Under the pieces are notes generated by a model that saw nothing but the letters and a program-made list of their open reading frames with translations, did not search any database and was not told the DNA's origin. The position numbers and the translations under genes were made by a program. Shown piece by piece: positions 49,436-63,000 of a DNA stretch of 64,000 nt. Within the stretch, counting starts at the first letter, position 1. Each line of letters begins with the position of its first letter. The DNA is from Cucumis sativus (taxonomy: Eukaryota > Streptophyta > Magnoliopsida > Cucurbitales > Cucurbitaceae): contig NC_026656.2 of assembly GCF_000004075.3 (NCBI RefSeq), forward strand, positions 3,844,001-3,908,000, written 5' to 3'.

Positions 49436-50439
49436 TGATTCTGCAAGTGCACTTTTAATACTATATGTATAGCTGCACTTAGAAACCAAGTTTAATGTTG
49501 CTTTCCTAAGTTGTACAGTTTTTAATTTACCTGTTCTGTTTTATGACAGTTACAAGTCTGTATTATATTTGTAACTTGTATGGTGGACTGATGTGGCACA
49601 AGGTTGGTACTCTTGTAGTTATTGTTATGGGTTTCAGGTTTCACCCTGTACATCTCTAATCTCTTAATATGCTAATGATGGGACAATTCACATGATATTA
49701 CAACATTTAGAAAATTAATTTCTAAATATGTAGTCACCAGGGATCGCCCATCACTTCTTAGTTATTGAGACCGTCTCCTTTTCTACCACTATTTTTCTAT
49801 ATTTTCTTCCTCTAAAATTCCGATCCCTCCATCAATATAACTAGTCCAAATATCTGACTTAAAAAGCTCTGGTTTAGATGCATTTTAAGTTTTATACCTT
49901 ATACCTACCAGGGCGGCTGGATGGTAGTTCAGGAGGTACGATGGAAAATTTCTATTTATGGGATAGATCACTCAAACCTACCATCTCCTTGAAACTTTTA
50001 TTGCAAGTTAAACTTCATGTTTAGTTCCTAATCTTCCAGGTTTATGTCTACTATATTTATTGCAAAGAAAAAAAATGCAGGAAAATAATTCTAAATATCA
50101 AGTAGTCACCATAGTTTGAACTTGTTCTCCACAAGGTCTTTCTTTTTCACCATGGTCCTTATTTCCCGTTGTAGCTACCTCCCAGCGGAATTAAGAATAA
50201 GATCATGTAGAGGTGGGGATTGGGTGAAATTCTATTTAGCACTGGCAATGTTCTTAGTCCAATGAATGAATGAATTGGTGAAAGTTGGAATATTATTTTG
50301 ACGTTTTTATCCCCAGAATTTTCAGCTGTCAATGTTCAATAATATGATAATTTCACTTCATTTTTCATTGTATATGCTCGGACTCAACGAAAAAGTTATA
50401 GGAGAACAGCATTACAAACCTGGATTAGATAGCTTTAAA
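49436..50439. other. Shared 3' spacer of the convergent F-box and MPS1 genes
   Basis: One kilobase between two stop codons facing each other. The left part is the F-box 3' UTR by composition. No frame or structure stands out. Confidence 0.5.
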
Positions 50440-53400
50440 TCAATGAATTAGGTCGTCTACAATGTCTGGCTTGATCTCCCGGAGTCTCGGAATATTGCAT
50501 ATTTGATTAGCCAAGTCACCGGTGACACGATCCATGTATAGTATGTAGAGCCCATTTCTGCTTTCCAAGAGTTCTAAAGCTTTCTTTGCATGTAGAATGG
50601 ATATCATTCCCTCTTCAAAGAGCACTGCAAATCATTTTGGAGAACAATTAGAGGGGAAAATACTTGATGCAAAACATATTTCCTACAAATAATTTTGGAG
50701 AAATATTAAATGGAGTACTTCTATTATTACTTTTAAGTAGGTTTAAGAGTTTCAATATCATTTATTAAAAGCAAACATCATAGAAATTAGAAATGTATGA
50801 TATTGTGTAAGACCATGACCACGTTAGGGAAATAATAGTAAGGCCAGGGCATATTAGAAATTACCTAGTAAGGTTGTTAGTGCTTTTAGTTATAAAATGT
50901 GGGGTGGGTTCAGGAGTGAAATTTTGCAGTATTTTCTGTGAGAAATATTGGTAGAGAGTAGCCCTCTCAAGGGAGTATATCATATTATAGTTTTTTCAAT
51001 GATATTGCAATATGAATCTATCATGTAGTTTTCTGTGTTATTCTCTCCAAACAACCTTGTTCATAACTTCATCATTTTGTAAAAGTTGAAAGCAATGTCG
51101 AAGAAAAGAACAGAAAGTCTGTAAGGAAAAAAAAATGCTTACGGCTGTCGAAGTTTTCATCCTTTGACCACATCTGTAAGTAGTCTGATATCAGAAGCTC
51201 AATAAGTTGAATCCTGTTTACCATTAAAATTTTCCAAGTCATGGTGTAGGACAAGTTACTCAAAATAACAAATCCATTAGAGGTTTGACAATCAAATTGG
51301 CTCTATGGATGGAACCTCCCGGTGATATTAAACGCGTTCTCAAAACATGAAACAAACAGACACGTTTGAAGTGAATCTGAATCCCATTAAATTCCATTTG
51401 TCAGTATTATTACTTTTTAAACTGAAGCACGTTCTTTTAGGTTGTTGAAAATTTTCTAGTGCCTGGTTTATGAATTTACGCAACTTGTGATTATAAAGTT
51501 AAGCTAGCAAAGGGCACTAAATTTTACGAGTTTCCTACATCGTGAGGTATACAAATTACAAACAGAAACCATTAAAATTTACATTTCCCTACTTCTAAGT
51601 TATCCTAATTCGGACTAGAGAAGAACCATAAAAAAAGATTAGAAAGTTTACAGAGTACTTACATTAGGAACAAATATTCATGTAAGCTGGGAAAATTGTC
51701 ATCGAACGGATCCATGAACAGCAAGCTCTCTCCCGCTGCAGAAATTCTTTGAGACACAGAAACTATTGCACGTTGCCCGATGTACGTTTCACGTCCGAGC
51801 TCCCGGATTAGATGCTGTGTATAAAATTGGACATCGGAGGCAGAGTCTTCTAATTCTGAATCGAGAACAAGTGAAAGCAAGAAAGTATTAAAATAAAAGA
51901 ATTAATACACCAAATGGCACTATCATTGAGAAAAAGAACGCAAAGCAAATTCACGTTCGTGTAAATGAAACAACCTGAATAGTGAATACGTAATGAAGCA
52001 ATCTTAATTACAAGAGTTGTAATGACATTGTGATGTACTACAGAAGTAAATGAATTTACCATCTTTCACAGGAGATCGCATCTTTCTGATTAAACGCATA
52101 ATCAAGCTGCTAATAATTCCTTCAATAAGTTCCACGTACCTTCCTTTTGGTAGAAGATCCTTCAATGAAGCTTCAGGAAAACAATAACATTTCTTTCTAA
52201 TGTTATACAATACACGATAACTCACAACTAATACATTAGAAGATTTTGTATTGCTAGAGTAAATCATGTTTTTAAGCTGTGTAGATATGATTTTCTAATT
52301 AACCAGATCATCAACAACTTGATTAGATTCATAAATCCATCAAATACCAAAAATTGCATCAGAACATATCAATGGGGTTGACCTCCATGACCTTTTATAA
52401 CTAATTAACCAAACAATAATATCATTATCATATGAATCATCATCTCGCCATTCTGAGCATAGATCATAACCATATATGTTTTTCCCATTTTCATACTTCA
52501 CATTTGTTGTACTAAGAAAAATATATATGAATCATCACCTAGAATGAAATCAACCGCTTGATGAGCCCAATTTTTAAAGTTGGCCTCCCCTACCTGTATA
52601 AAATATCATAGAAAAAAAATCAAGAAAACGATGCATTGTGCAGAATAAATTTAGAAACAAACAATTTTACAAGCGTATACGAATAATAAGAACAGACGCT
52701 CTAATTGTTTAACGTAGAAAAACCAAAATAATTAACAAAGTTCAATCCAATAACAGAAATGGCATTCTCATACTGGAGAATAAGTGTCGTAAAGCTCTAC
52801 AAGAAAATCAACTGAAGCTTGGAGACGCTCAACTTCATCATCTTCATTGAAGTCTGAAATTCAAATAGAAAGGAACAGAATAAAAAGTTAAGCGAGAGAG
52901 ACAGAAACTCATGCATGATCATAAAGTAGCTAAAAATCCCAAAATATATGTTAAACAGAAGAATTTTTTAGGTTAAACGCCACATATGTCCTAAATTTTC
53001 ATGAAAATAAGAATTACTTTTGAAATTCGCATTAATGCAATAATAAAATCGATTGGCACAGTTATCGCTGAAAATCGCACTTAACAAAGCGTATTTTAAA
53101 GGAGCAATGCCTCTATCAAGCAATAATATACCTAAAACTCGTTTCCGATGAACTGCATCGTCTGATTTTCTCCTCCGTTCCCTATAACGAACTATTTCGA
53201 CAATTTTCGAAACAATATCAAAATATTGAATACAAAAGTAAGCAAATGAAACCGAAAATGGCGAGGAAATCACCTTGTCTGAGAAATCTCCGGCGTAAAA
53301 CGTCATTAAACCTGTTATCAGTACCATCTTGGAGCCGCGTAGGGTTCAATTTTCCCAAATTATCAAAGAAAAAGCACTTGCAAGAGGAGTTTTGGGAAAG

Positions 53401-53817
53401 CAAATCATCATGCGAAGCATCTAAAGTCAAATCATCAGAAACGAACCTAATAAGTTCCGAAGAAAGAAGTAAGGAAGATGAGGAGATTATTATACACAGA
53501 CCTTCAGCTTGCTTCAGATTTTCTCTAAGCCTAATGAGTTCTTGCTTCCTCTCCTTAGCCTAAAACTTCCACTGATCTTCAATCAAACCACGCAAATAGT
53601 GAATGAAAATAAAAAAGAAAGAAGGAGAAGCTAATACAGAGACCTTTCGCTTCCACCGGAGAGCATTGGAATCGGAAGAAAGACTGGAGACGGTTGGAGG
53701 ATGTTGCTGGTGCTGATTCTGATAAGCTTCGGAGGGTAGAAAAGAACTGGCTATGGCGAGTTTGAGAGACAGATCATCGAGTCCTCCGCTTGCCGCCGGA
53801 ACTTGGCTTTCGGCCAT
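50440..53817 (-). CDS. MPS1: MPS1/PRD2-type protein required for meiotic double-strand breaks and spindle organisation
   Basis: Nine exons with continuous phases: 53817-53644, 53559-53274, 53191-53132, 52853-52774, 52593-52539, 52170-52060, 51855-51663, 51213-51143 and 50624-50440, giving 404 residues. Family strings include DDLSLKLAIASSFL near the N-terminus and ALRWKRKAKERKQELIRL (about 52-69, likely coiled coil). Others are CKCFFFDNLG, NRFNDVLRRRFLRQVRYRER, VERLQASVDFLVELYDTYSP, NWAHQAVDFIL, IEGIISSLIMRLIRKM and ELGRETYIGQRA. In Arabidopsis the protein acts in meiotic DNA break formation with the PRD/SPO11 group and in meiotic spindle assembly. The start is ATG at 53817, since the two codons before it have no in-frame ATG. 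Exon 3 uses the acceptor AAATAG at 53193-53192; the TTATAG 10 bases on would shift the frame. A tandem GCTCAAA run lies 50 bases upstream. Confidence 0.93.
50770..51050 (+). repeat. Possible LTR-retrotransposon end in MPS1 intron 8
   Basis: GGTAGAGAGTAGCCCTCTCA and TATTATAGTTTTTTCAATGA resemble the U5 portion of a plant Copia-type LTR. It lies in the last intron, antisense to MPS1. There is no coding sequence, and the boundaries and family are uncertain. Confidence 0.3.
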
Positions 53818-55941
53818 CGGCAACTGACATTCCCGGAAGAGAAAAACCGAAATGGAGCGCGCTCAAAGCTCAAAGCTCAAAGCTCAGTGGATTGCAGTTA
53901 TTTTTTTAAGCTCAAATTGAAACGTTCATGGCGACAAATACAATCGATTTTGCACTTCCTTCACGTTGGTTTTATATACGGATGACTAAAGCTTTTGAAA
54001 AATGACATTTCATCACCTCTTTTATAACAAAAAAATTTCAGGCCTTTGGCAACAATCTCAAAACAAAACAAAAATTGTAAATAAAATATTTTTTTAATAA
54101 AAATGTTTAAATGTGATTGAAACATAAAACTAATTTTATTTAGAAACATTTTCAAATCTAAACCAAATCAAATATAAATAAATAGTTATAAAATATAACA
54201 TAAATAAATAGTTATAAAATATAACAAAATTTTGTAAATACTTTTACATGTTCAATAGTTTTGGATAATTTTTGTTTTACAACAAATTATTGTTAATTTA
54301 TTTATAAATATATTTTTTTGTTAAATATTTTGATTAAGTTACAAACTAGTCTATAGATAAAGTTCAATCTTTAGCGTTTGATAAAACCTGATAATTGTTC
54401 TTATAATTTGAAAAAACTTTGTAAATAGTCCGTATAAACGGGACTATCGTTTAAGATTTTATGAAACTAAAAAAACTAAAATCACAAAGACTAAATTGTG
54501 TCTTTTTAAAACCAAAGAGAATAAGTTTATTATTTAATTTGAAAAATCTATATAATTACTATTTTGTAATTTTGTATAATTTGTAATACAACAATAATAC
54601 AAATTATATTAAAAACTCAATTGAGTTTATAACCTATCTTATCAAATTTTTAAACATATGTATTTAATGTAATTCTATATTTAAAAGGTAAAATTCAAAT
54701 TCTAAATACAATAAAAAAGATGTTTTCAAAATTTGCACTATTTAGATATGAAGCAGTTATTAAAAACATAATTTACATTATCTATCAAGATAAATTGAGT
54801 AAATATGAAAACATGAAACAAAATTCAAATTTTCTCGATAATTTTTTTCAACTTTTGTCTATATTTTTTTTCATGCACTTCTTAGTTCCGACTCACTTTC
54901 TAGTTTTAGTTAGATTTTTTTCTTTATCATTTACTTTTGTATCAAATTCTCAAATATTTGATTTATGAAAATATTTTATTTTATTTTTGTCACAAACTAT
55001 ATCACAACATTGTTGACGGAAAAAACTCATTGTTACTATCATTACAAAATATAAAGAAAGAAATGTCGTCGTCGTTATAGATAAAATTCAAAGGAATTAT
55101 AAACATATTATTTTGAGGTCAAACGACATTTTGTCCTAATTTTTAGGCTATCTATTGAAAAGGCGTTGCAAGTTATTTTAGATTAAAATATCATTTAGGT
55201 CTTTAATACTCTAAAAATAGTTCTCCTACCTTTAATAAATCTTAAATTTAAATCTTAGATTCTATTTTATTTTTTTATTATTAAAACTAATTAAACAATC
55301 ACAATAGTTTTCACGCAAAGAAACACAATATATGAATATTTTGTAAAAATGCTAATAAAAAATAAAAAATCTAAAATAAACTAAGTAGTTTTTTCAAGAA
55401 TAATAAAATATACAAACTATTTACGCTCTAGAACAAAAATCCACTAAATGAAAAAACTCATTACACTTATTTTGCAAGGTGTAAATAGTTTGTCTATTTT
55501 GTCATTTTTTATAATTCTCTATAAACCAATGGTAGGAACTAAAATCAACGAGGACTAAAACTTAACAAACTCTAGAACATAGGAACCAAAATAATATTAG
55601 CTCGAGGGAGACAAACTACCTAATTCTATCGCAAGAACGTATAATTTCCAATAAAACTACCATACTAGTTAGTTGTTAGTTCAACGTTCAAATCAACTCA
55701 CCATCCTCCAAGGCATTAAAAACTACGGTCAGAGCAAAGGATGGTTATATGAATTGATGTTTTCTAAAGAATTAGTAACACATCTGATTTCTAAACATTC
55801 CACTAAAAAAATAGAACGAACAACAGTTTGATGCATAAGATTAAACAAAAACATTATACATTTAATCTCTCAAATTTTCTCTATGGTAGAAGAAGATTTA
55901 GAATGTTGCAACTAACCCATCTATTTTTGGCGAAAGCTTGA
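53818..55941. other. Spacer between MPS1 and IF-3 genes
   Basis: About 2.1 kb between the MPS1 start and the IF-3 stop, both on the minus strand. Contains GCTCAAA x4 (53863-53886), a two-copy 26-base AT-rich repeat (54174-54225) and dispersed-repeat-like text at 55110-55260 and 55390-55520. No gene is visible. Confidence 0.5.
54174..54225. repeat. Two-copy 26-base tandem repeat
   Basis: ATAAATAAATAGTTATAAAA and the six bases after it occur twice in tandem, exactly. Confidence 0.85.
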
Positions 55942-58720
55942 CTAAACACTGGCAGAAACTCCATTAACTGCAGGTTTATCTTTTTTCTTGGGAGGTTCTT
56001 GAGCCTTTTGAAGAACAGCCTTGTTAGGGACTAGAACAATAAATATATTCCTGTCTCTGAAGTTCTTGGCCTCTTCAGTTGCAAGCTGTGTATAATAAAA
56101 TAACGAGAACGTCAATGGGGAAGAGAGATAAATAAAGAGAAGGTAAGACTTGGTTTCAGGTATTAACCCAAAGCACGGATATGGGATAAAGAGAGATTAG
56201 CAGACACAAATAGGAAAGAAACAAGACAAACAAGCAATATGATCACAATGTTTTAGGTTCTAAGCATTCTTTTAAAAAAAATGGTTCTATAAAACAACCA
56301 TTATTTGCAGTATTGAGTAACAAGACCACAATAAGGGACAATGGGCAATCATTTTCTCTAGTATTGCCGTGATGAACAGATATTGAAGTCGAGACAAAAT
56401 TGATACAACATAAATACCTCCCCAACTTCTTCCTGGAAACGTCTGATGAGCTCAATTGCTATGTTTCTGAACTCATTTTCACGACCTTTCAGGTTCACTA
56501 TAACTTTAACCTACAATATTCGATAAAAGACTTCCAAAGTGATTCAGACGAACTATTACGATATATCTGGATGCATGAAAAGAAGATGAAAGATATAGAA
56601 GATGTGATAAGAAACCTTGTCACCGTCTTTTAAAAATTTCTTCGCAGCTTTCAAACGGACAGAGTAATCATGTTGGTCGATGTTATAACTGTGCAACAAT
56701 AATAACAACCAGAAGGTCGAGATTGAGAAAAGGAACATGTGCATAAATGTTTCTGAAAGAGCAGACAAAGGCCTCTCATGTCTCTTTGCTTTTGCAGGCT
56801 GGGTGATTATTGATCTTAGACGCCACAAGTTCAAGTGGCTTTAAGTCGAGAAAAAGAAGAAAAAAAAAAGGAAACCTCCAGAGAGAAAAGAGACAGAGAG
56901 ATGAAGGAATGTGTTACCCCATTTTAAGCTCTTTCAAATCCATGCGAGTTGCTAACATTCAAAACCACACTTTGTCAGTATCTTTCCACAAATCTGAAAG
57001 ATTTGTGTACCAAAGAAAATATGCAGACTCTATTAAAAAAGAGATTCACCAGCACTTTTCTTCTGTTGTCCTCTTTTCTTTTTTTGCAGTTCATACCTAT
57101 ATTTACTGAGAAACAAAAGACGGGAAAAGAAAATTCTCAACATAAAAGTAACAAAATAGTAATAAGGAAAAAAAAAAGTGGCCTTCCAATTCTCCCAGTG
57201 AAAACAACATAACAATCATCCTATTTCATTATGTCACCGTTATACTGCACCATATTTCCATACTTTCTCGGAAACATTTAATTAAAAGTAAAGTATTAAT
57301 GTAAAAATATATCATCACAACATGTTTAACATAAGAATTGAAATTAATCATAAAAGTTGATCACATTGGCATTGAACTCAAGCAAAATACAACCTTATCC
57401 ACAAGCATAGAGGGAATGGGGAAACCAGAGAGAGAAAGTGGCATACTTGTAATCCATTATTCTAACAACTGGAGGATCTGCATCAGGGGATACTACAACC
57501 TGAACGGAATAAAAAGAATTAGCTAAACCTTACATAAAGCAACGAAAATATTAGGATTCCAGGAAAAATATTAGCCCCCGACCTTCTTTATCCAAGTTAA
57601 GAAGTAAAAAACAGAATGTGAAATGAGCATCGTTTATTGCACCAGGAGCATCCAGACAACCCAAAGGTTCTAAGAAATTTTTAATCATATATCTTAATAA
57701 TAAGGCATTATCCAGCATTTATCCAAGTCTCGTGTTGACAAATAGGAGAAGGAAATTACAATTTTATATCAGAGCAAACAGTAAAATTGGCCTAATGCAC
57801 AGCTGTGAAATGAAATCCATTCACTATGCGATGGTTCTTCTAGCTATGGATGAAAGGCTATAGCTTATATCTATAATTTTTCGAATAGTTTATTATTATA
57901 TGCTTTTAATTCCATTTTTTAGTAAAAGAAATATGAACTATACAATGTTTCCTCAAAAGGCGATTAAATTTTGGTGCAAGGTTCTTTGGAATTCATAGAC
58001 AAACCATTATTTTAACAACAAACGATGCAAGAAGACATACCAAATCAAGTTCAGCATCTTCAGCCATTTGAATGGCTTGGGCCTTCGACACAACTCCAAC
58101 CTATTCATTATAAGAACATGAACGTTTCAAACTACCACACCTAGCATACAAGTATTGCATTGTAGCAAAAGGAAACAGACAAACACACACACACACACAT
58201 ATATATTTCCCAAAGCACAAACCATACACCTACCATATTCTGTTCAGCATCGATAAGCCTCACATTAATTGACCTATACAAATAAATCACAAAAAACGCA
58301 ACCAAACAATTAAGAACTCCAAATATATAAAAAAAATCCATAAATCATACTAGTACAAGTACAGGACACAAACTTGATGGCGGAAATATCGAGACCAATT
58401 TCATCGTTAGAGCGCTTAGAATCAGGCGGTCCAGAAGATCGAGGAGCGCCGCCGAGTCGAGCAAATACAGAAGTACGAATAGGAGAGGAAACGGGAGAGG
58501 AAAAGAGGAGACGTAGAGAGTTGGATTTGTGAAGGCGGAATTTGAAGGCATTGGAATTAGAGGAGGAGATGGGAAGAGAGGGGAATGAAGTTCGGAAGGG
58601 AGTAGTGGAAGAGGAGGATGTTGGGGGAGGTGCGGCGGAGGAGGAGGAGGTGGTGGTGGCAGCGGCGGAGGATTGGGATAAGAGAGATTTGAAAGGGAAA
58701 CTGCCGGAGAGCCCAGCCAT
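55942..58720 (-). CDS. IF3: Plastid translation initiation factor IF-3
   Basis: Nine exons: 58720-58374, 58273-58234, 58100-58041, 57499-57447, 57105-57050, 56951-56918, 56688-56616, 56510-56418 and 56085-55942, giving 299 residues. The first about 90 residues are rich in Ser, Ala and Pro with few acidic residues, which indicates a chloroplast transit peptide. The IF-3 N-domain follows (DISAIKSINVRLIDAEQNM, VGVVSKAQAIQMAEDAELDL, DADPPVVRIMDYNKYRYE). The C-domain carries LKELKMGYNIDQHDYSVRL, FLKDGDKVKVIV and NLKGRENEFRNIAIELIRRF. IF-3 keeps ribosomal subunits apart and checks the initiator tRNA. A lysine- and proline-rich tail (QEPPKKKDK) extends past the bacterial length. The exon 2 donor must be ATG|GTAGGT, since the nearby GTGTAT breaks the frame. 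It resembles the SVR9-type plastid IF-3 proteins. Confidence 0.95.
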
Positions 58721-60030
58721 AGCTTTGAGCTGTGGAGGGGGCAGTGGTGGGAGGGAGTTTGGGGATTCTTTTTTAATTAATTTTTAAGAAAAAAGAAAAG
58801 GAAAAATCTTATCCACAATAGTTTTTGAGTTTTGGAGTCGACTCATCACTCCAACTCCATATTCCTTCTTTCGTTTTTCATTGGAAGATCTTAGATACTG
58901 CTTTTTATTTAACTTCTCTTTTTTAAATATTGAAATCTTTCTACTTAATAACTAAATTGCTCATTTTGCCTTCACTTTCACTTTACTCCAGGTTTGAGCT
59001 TACTCTCTATTACATATTTTAAAAGTTTAGAAACCAAATAAATACATAATTAGTTGCCTTAGGTCATATGTCATTCTAATGCCACATTTATTAAACGTGT
59101 GTTCACATAAAAGTTTAAATTAAGGTCTCACATTTATTAAACTTGTGTTCACATCAAAGTTTAAATTAAGGTCATGTTTGGTAACCATTTCGCTTTTTTC
59201 TATATATATAATAATTAAGTCCATTTTTTGTTTTCTAGTTTATTTTTTAAACTATTTGTAAAATGTAGATAACAAAAGACGAAGTTGGAATTGAAAATAA
59301 TGTTATAGACTTAATTTAAATTGGCAAAATAGTTACTAATCCAAGCCTAAACCAAACATACCATTTTATAAGTTTCATTTAACTTTTACTTAAACAAGGA
59401 AGAGCCAAACAAACCCAAAAAACTAAGTAATATACAGATACTACTAAGTTTGAGTTCAATGAAAATGACAAAAACATTGTTTAATCTTCATAGTTCATAT
59501 TAACTTCTAAATCCCTAACAAAGGAATCTTAAAAACAAGTAAGCAAACCTGGAAAAAAGAGAAGAAAGAAAATCAAAGCCTTCCATACATTTGACCATGA
59601 TTGGTGTCAAAAAGCAACTTCCAAGAGACCTCACTTTGTGTAGCTAAAATCTACCATAAATTTACATCTCATTATTTTCATTTCTCAACTGAGGTATCAC
59701 GAATACCTCGTTCAGGTATCCATCGACAACGACACTTGCTCTCAAAGGTAAAGAAAGAAAAGGAATAGAGAGATAAACAAAAAGAAGCTGTCCTAAACTC
59801 ATACAAATGGAATAATTTACCACCTTCGGTTTCATTTGCACTGTTAACACTCTTTTTGGATGGATGCTGCTTTTGGAATGACCTGCATTTTCTTTCCAAT
59901 ATATATATATATACTTTATATGTAATATATATTTATATAAAAAAATAAATAATCAAATTTACATTTAAGATGGAGAAGCAAATACAAGTGGCATTTTTGG
60001 AGAGAAAAAGAGGAAGTAGGTATATTGTTG
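58721..60030. other. Spacer between the IF-3 promoter and the AUG8 3' end
   Basis: Contains the IF-3 promoter (58721-about 59000), a two-copy 46-base tandem duplication (59083-59174) and, from about 59570 to 60030, GC-richer sequence on the minus strand that is most likely the AUG8-type 3' UTR. The 60-70 codon frames at 59662-59899 have no family similarity. Confidence 0.5.
59083..59174. repeat. Two-copy tandem duplication, period 46
   Basis: CACATTTATTAAACGTGTGT starts at 59083. A copy with about two changes starts at 59129 and ends in AAATTAAGGTC in both. Confidence 0.9.
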
Positions 60031-63000
60031 TTAGCTTGGTTGGTGAGAGGTTATGAAGGTGGTGCGGTAGTTATACTGATGGGGAAGAAGATTGAGAGTT
60101 GTGTTTTCCAAAGCTTGTTTCATTTGTATGAGATGTGTTCTAAGACTGTACTCTTCTACCTGTTGACAACACAAAAAATTTGGTCATTTCTTTTTTGATC
60201 TAAATGGAAGAGTTTGTTAGATCCTAATAAGAACACTAAAAGATAGATTTATGTTGCAAAATTACGGTATCGATGAATAAACTACAGCATAACATAGTAT
60301 TTGGAAAGGACTACTATCTCCTAAACTTTCCACTTGACATTATTAACCAAATCCTTCACACCTTGCTCTCCCAACGTCGCTCTCTATTTATAACTCAAGT
60401 CCTAACAAGTTTACTAGCTGTATAATAATACGTCCCTTCTAATAAACATACTGCTAACTAGGGGTCTAGCAGGGTTGTTGTAGAACCAATGGATGGATTG
60501 TTTGGAACTTTACTTCAAAAACAGTTATCTAGTTTTTATCTCAAAAGAAGCTTTCAAGAATAATGTTTGAATCATCCGTGAGAAGTAAAGAATATTGTGT
60601 GCTTTAGAACTCAAGGGCACCATTGTACAACTACAAAATAAATCATGTTCAAGTATGGTTGTTAAAGAATATCACGTTAAGGAAACGACTTTAAAAAGAA
60701 CAGTCACTGAATTACTGTTTCAATTTATTTTCCAAAAAAAAGTTGTTCTTTGAGAATAATTGTGCCACATAGCATTTTGTTCTTGGACTCATTTTTTCAA
60801 TATCCAATCTACCTCTGGATTATAAAAAACACGTTCGAAAAACATTTTCGTTCAAGGATTTAAAATTCAAAGAAAAAGTCCACGAAATTTGTGCATGAAT
60901 AATTCAAAACCAGGATTCTGACAGAACAAACTTTCCATTTTCGTGCCTTTCAGCAACTAACACAATTAAGAAAATCAACTAAGCATCAACAATGCCTATA
61001 TTCATACATCAGATATCCAAAAACATTTTCTAAGACACCTGCCAAAAACAATTAGCATTCAAAGAGGTGAATTTTTCATACAGTGTGATCCTATTTGTTA
61101 TTTCATCTTGATTTACTAATCTCATGCAAATTTATGATTTACATTAAAATTTTCAAATCTACAAAATTAACGGTATGTTTTATGTGGCTTGTGAAGGAAC
61201 TTCAAGTGAGATGTGTGGGATAAATTGGCCTTCCTAATTCTAAGAGCATGAGAATGTTGCTCTCACCTGCATTGCTGTTGTTGATGCCAGCAATGATTCA
61301 CATTCATCTAACATTGCTTTCTCTTGCGAAGCTACAACCGCGAGTTCTGTAACCAACCCATTCATGCTCTCCACCTAAAACACAGAAGATATATTGTTAG
61401 AAAATGGAGCCTCAGACAACATGTATTTCAAACTGACAGTAAAATTTAATCTTTGCAGAAATGTGCTCAACTCAAGGACTAAAGAGTAATTACTCAATCT
61501 CTAAGAGAGCATCAGACATCGACTGAAGTAAATCATTGGATGACTGAAACAACTAAAATGAAGTTTTTTTTTAATGTTAAACATATGGTGATACGGCCTA
61601 AGATATAGTGTGTGAGTGTAGCAAATGTTGAAACATTTGAGGTAAGGATTCTAGCCAATACTGAAAACTAGATAACTCAACAATTTAAGATAAACTTAAA
61701 AGTGAAAACTGATGCCCCAAACTATCAACCAATACTGGCCACAATAAATAAAAACAAATAGGGTTAGAGCTTAAAAAATACTGATCAACCAGCTATTCTT
61801 AAATTTTTAATCTTAAAACTTTCAAATCTGTTTTTGTTTTGGGCCTGAACTTTTAAACTGGTTTAGAGCTTAAAAAATCTTATCTAAAATATCTTTAGTC
61901 CCTCAACTATCGAAAAACAATCATTTTTGTGCCTGTTTTTATTTGGTTTTTAATAAATTAATGGTGTGACTTGTGAATTCAAGTCACATAGGTTAGACTC
62001 GAGTCTTAGACAAGTGGAAATTAAATGGAAAAATAGCACAAAGGTCAAAATAGACCAAACGTAAAGTTCATGTACAGAACGAAAAATTTGAAAGTTTTGC
62101 CTTATCTTTTTGGGTAAGAAACAGTTTCATTGATAAATGAAATACCTAAAGAGTGCAACAGTTCGTCCACATAAAGATATACAAGAAGAAACTAATTGGA
62201 AACCCCTAGCAAATGATAAAGAAACCAAAACCAAAAGGATGGGAAAGACCAAAGAAAAAAACCAGAAGATGAAAGATGGATTAACAATGTAAGATGCCAT
62301 CAATTAAAGAGAAAATCCAAACAGAATGTTAGGACAACAACCCCCGAATATCTCCACAATGGTATGATATTGTCTACTTTGGGTATACAACCTCATGGCT
62401 TTGCTTTTGGTATCATCCTATAATGGAGATAGTTGTCCTTATTTATATACCCACGATCATCCCCTTATCTAACCGATGCGGGACTTTAGTTGGATTGTTC
62501 AAAAGAATAATCTCAATCTGATAAATTACAAAAAGCTCGATTCACTGACGTTCAGAAATAGGCATTAAAGCTATCAATGAAAGGAACATGACATTATCAA
62601 ACTCCAAATTCCTATCTGTAGCTTTGAAGATTCATTCATAACATAGTGAACCAATAATAGAATCAAGAATGTCTCTACCGCACATGTAAAAGGAACAGGA
62701 GAAAAATTTAATAGAATTATAACTCACAACGTCAAAACAGTCAATTAAAACCTCACCTGCGAAAGCAAGGAGCATATAGAAGATGCCATTACTTGCATCA
62801 CGTCAAGAGCTGAGCAGATTGCGCCTTTTAATGATTCAACATCTGCCTGCACAAGTAAAAATCTCTACTACATGAGGCTGAAACTAATTCAATGATCGAA
62901 ATTTGGAAAGCTTTTTATAGCCTGACATACTGTTGCTCCTGTAGTTAGGGGAACTCGAAGAGTGCTTGCTTCAAGATCTAACAATGCACCAGACAACGAA

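Noticed and set aside
59662-59899. Two overlapping minus-strand frames of 62-73 codons
   Set aside because: No family similarity. Position just after the AUG8-type stop fits a 3' UTR better.
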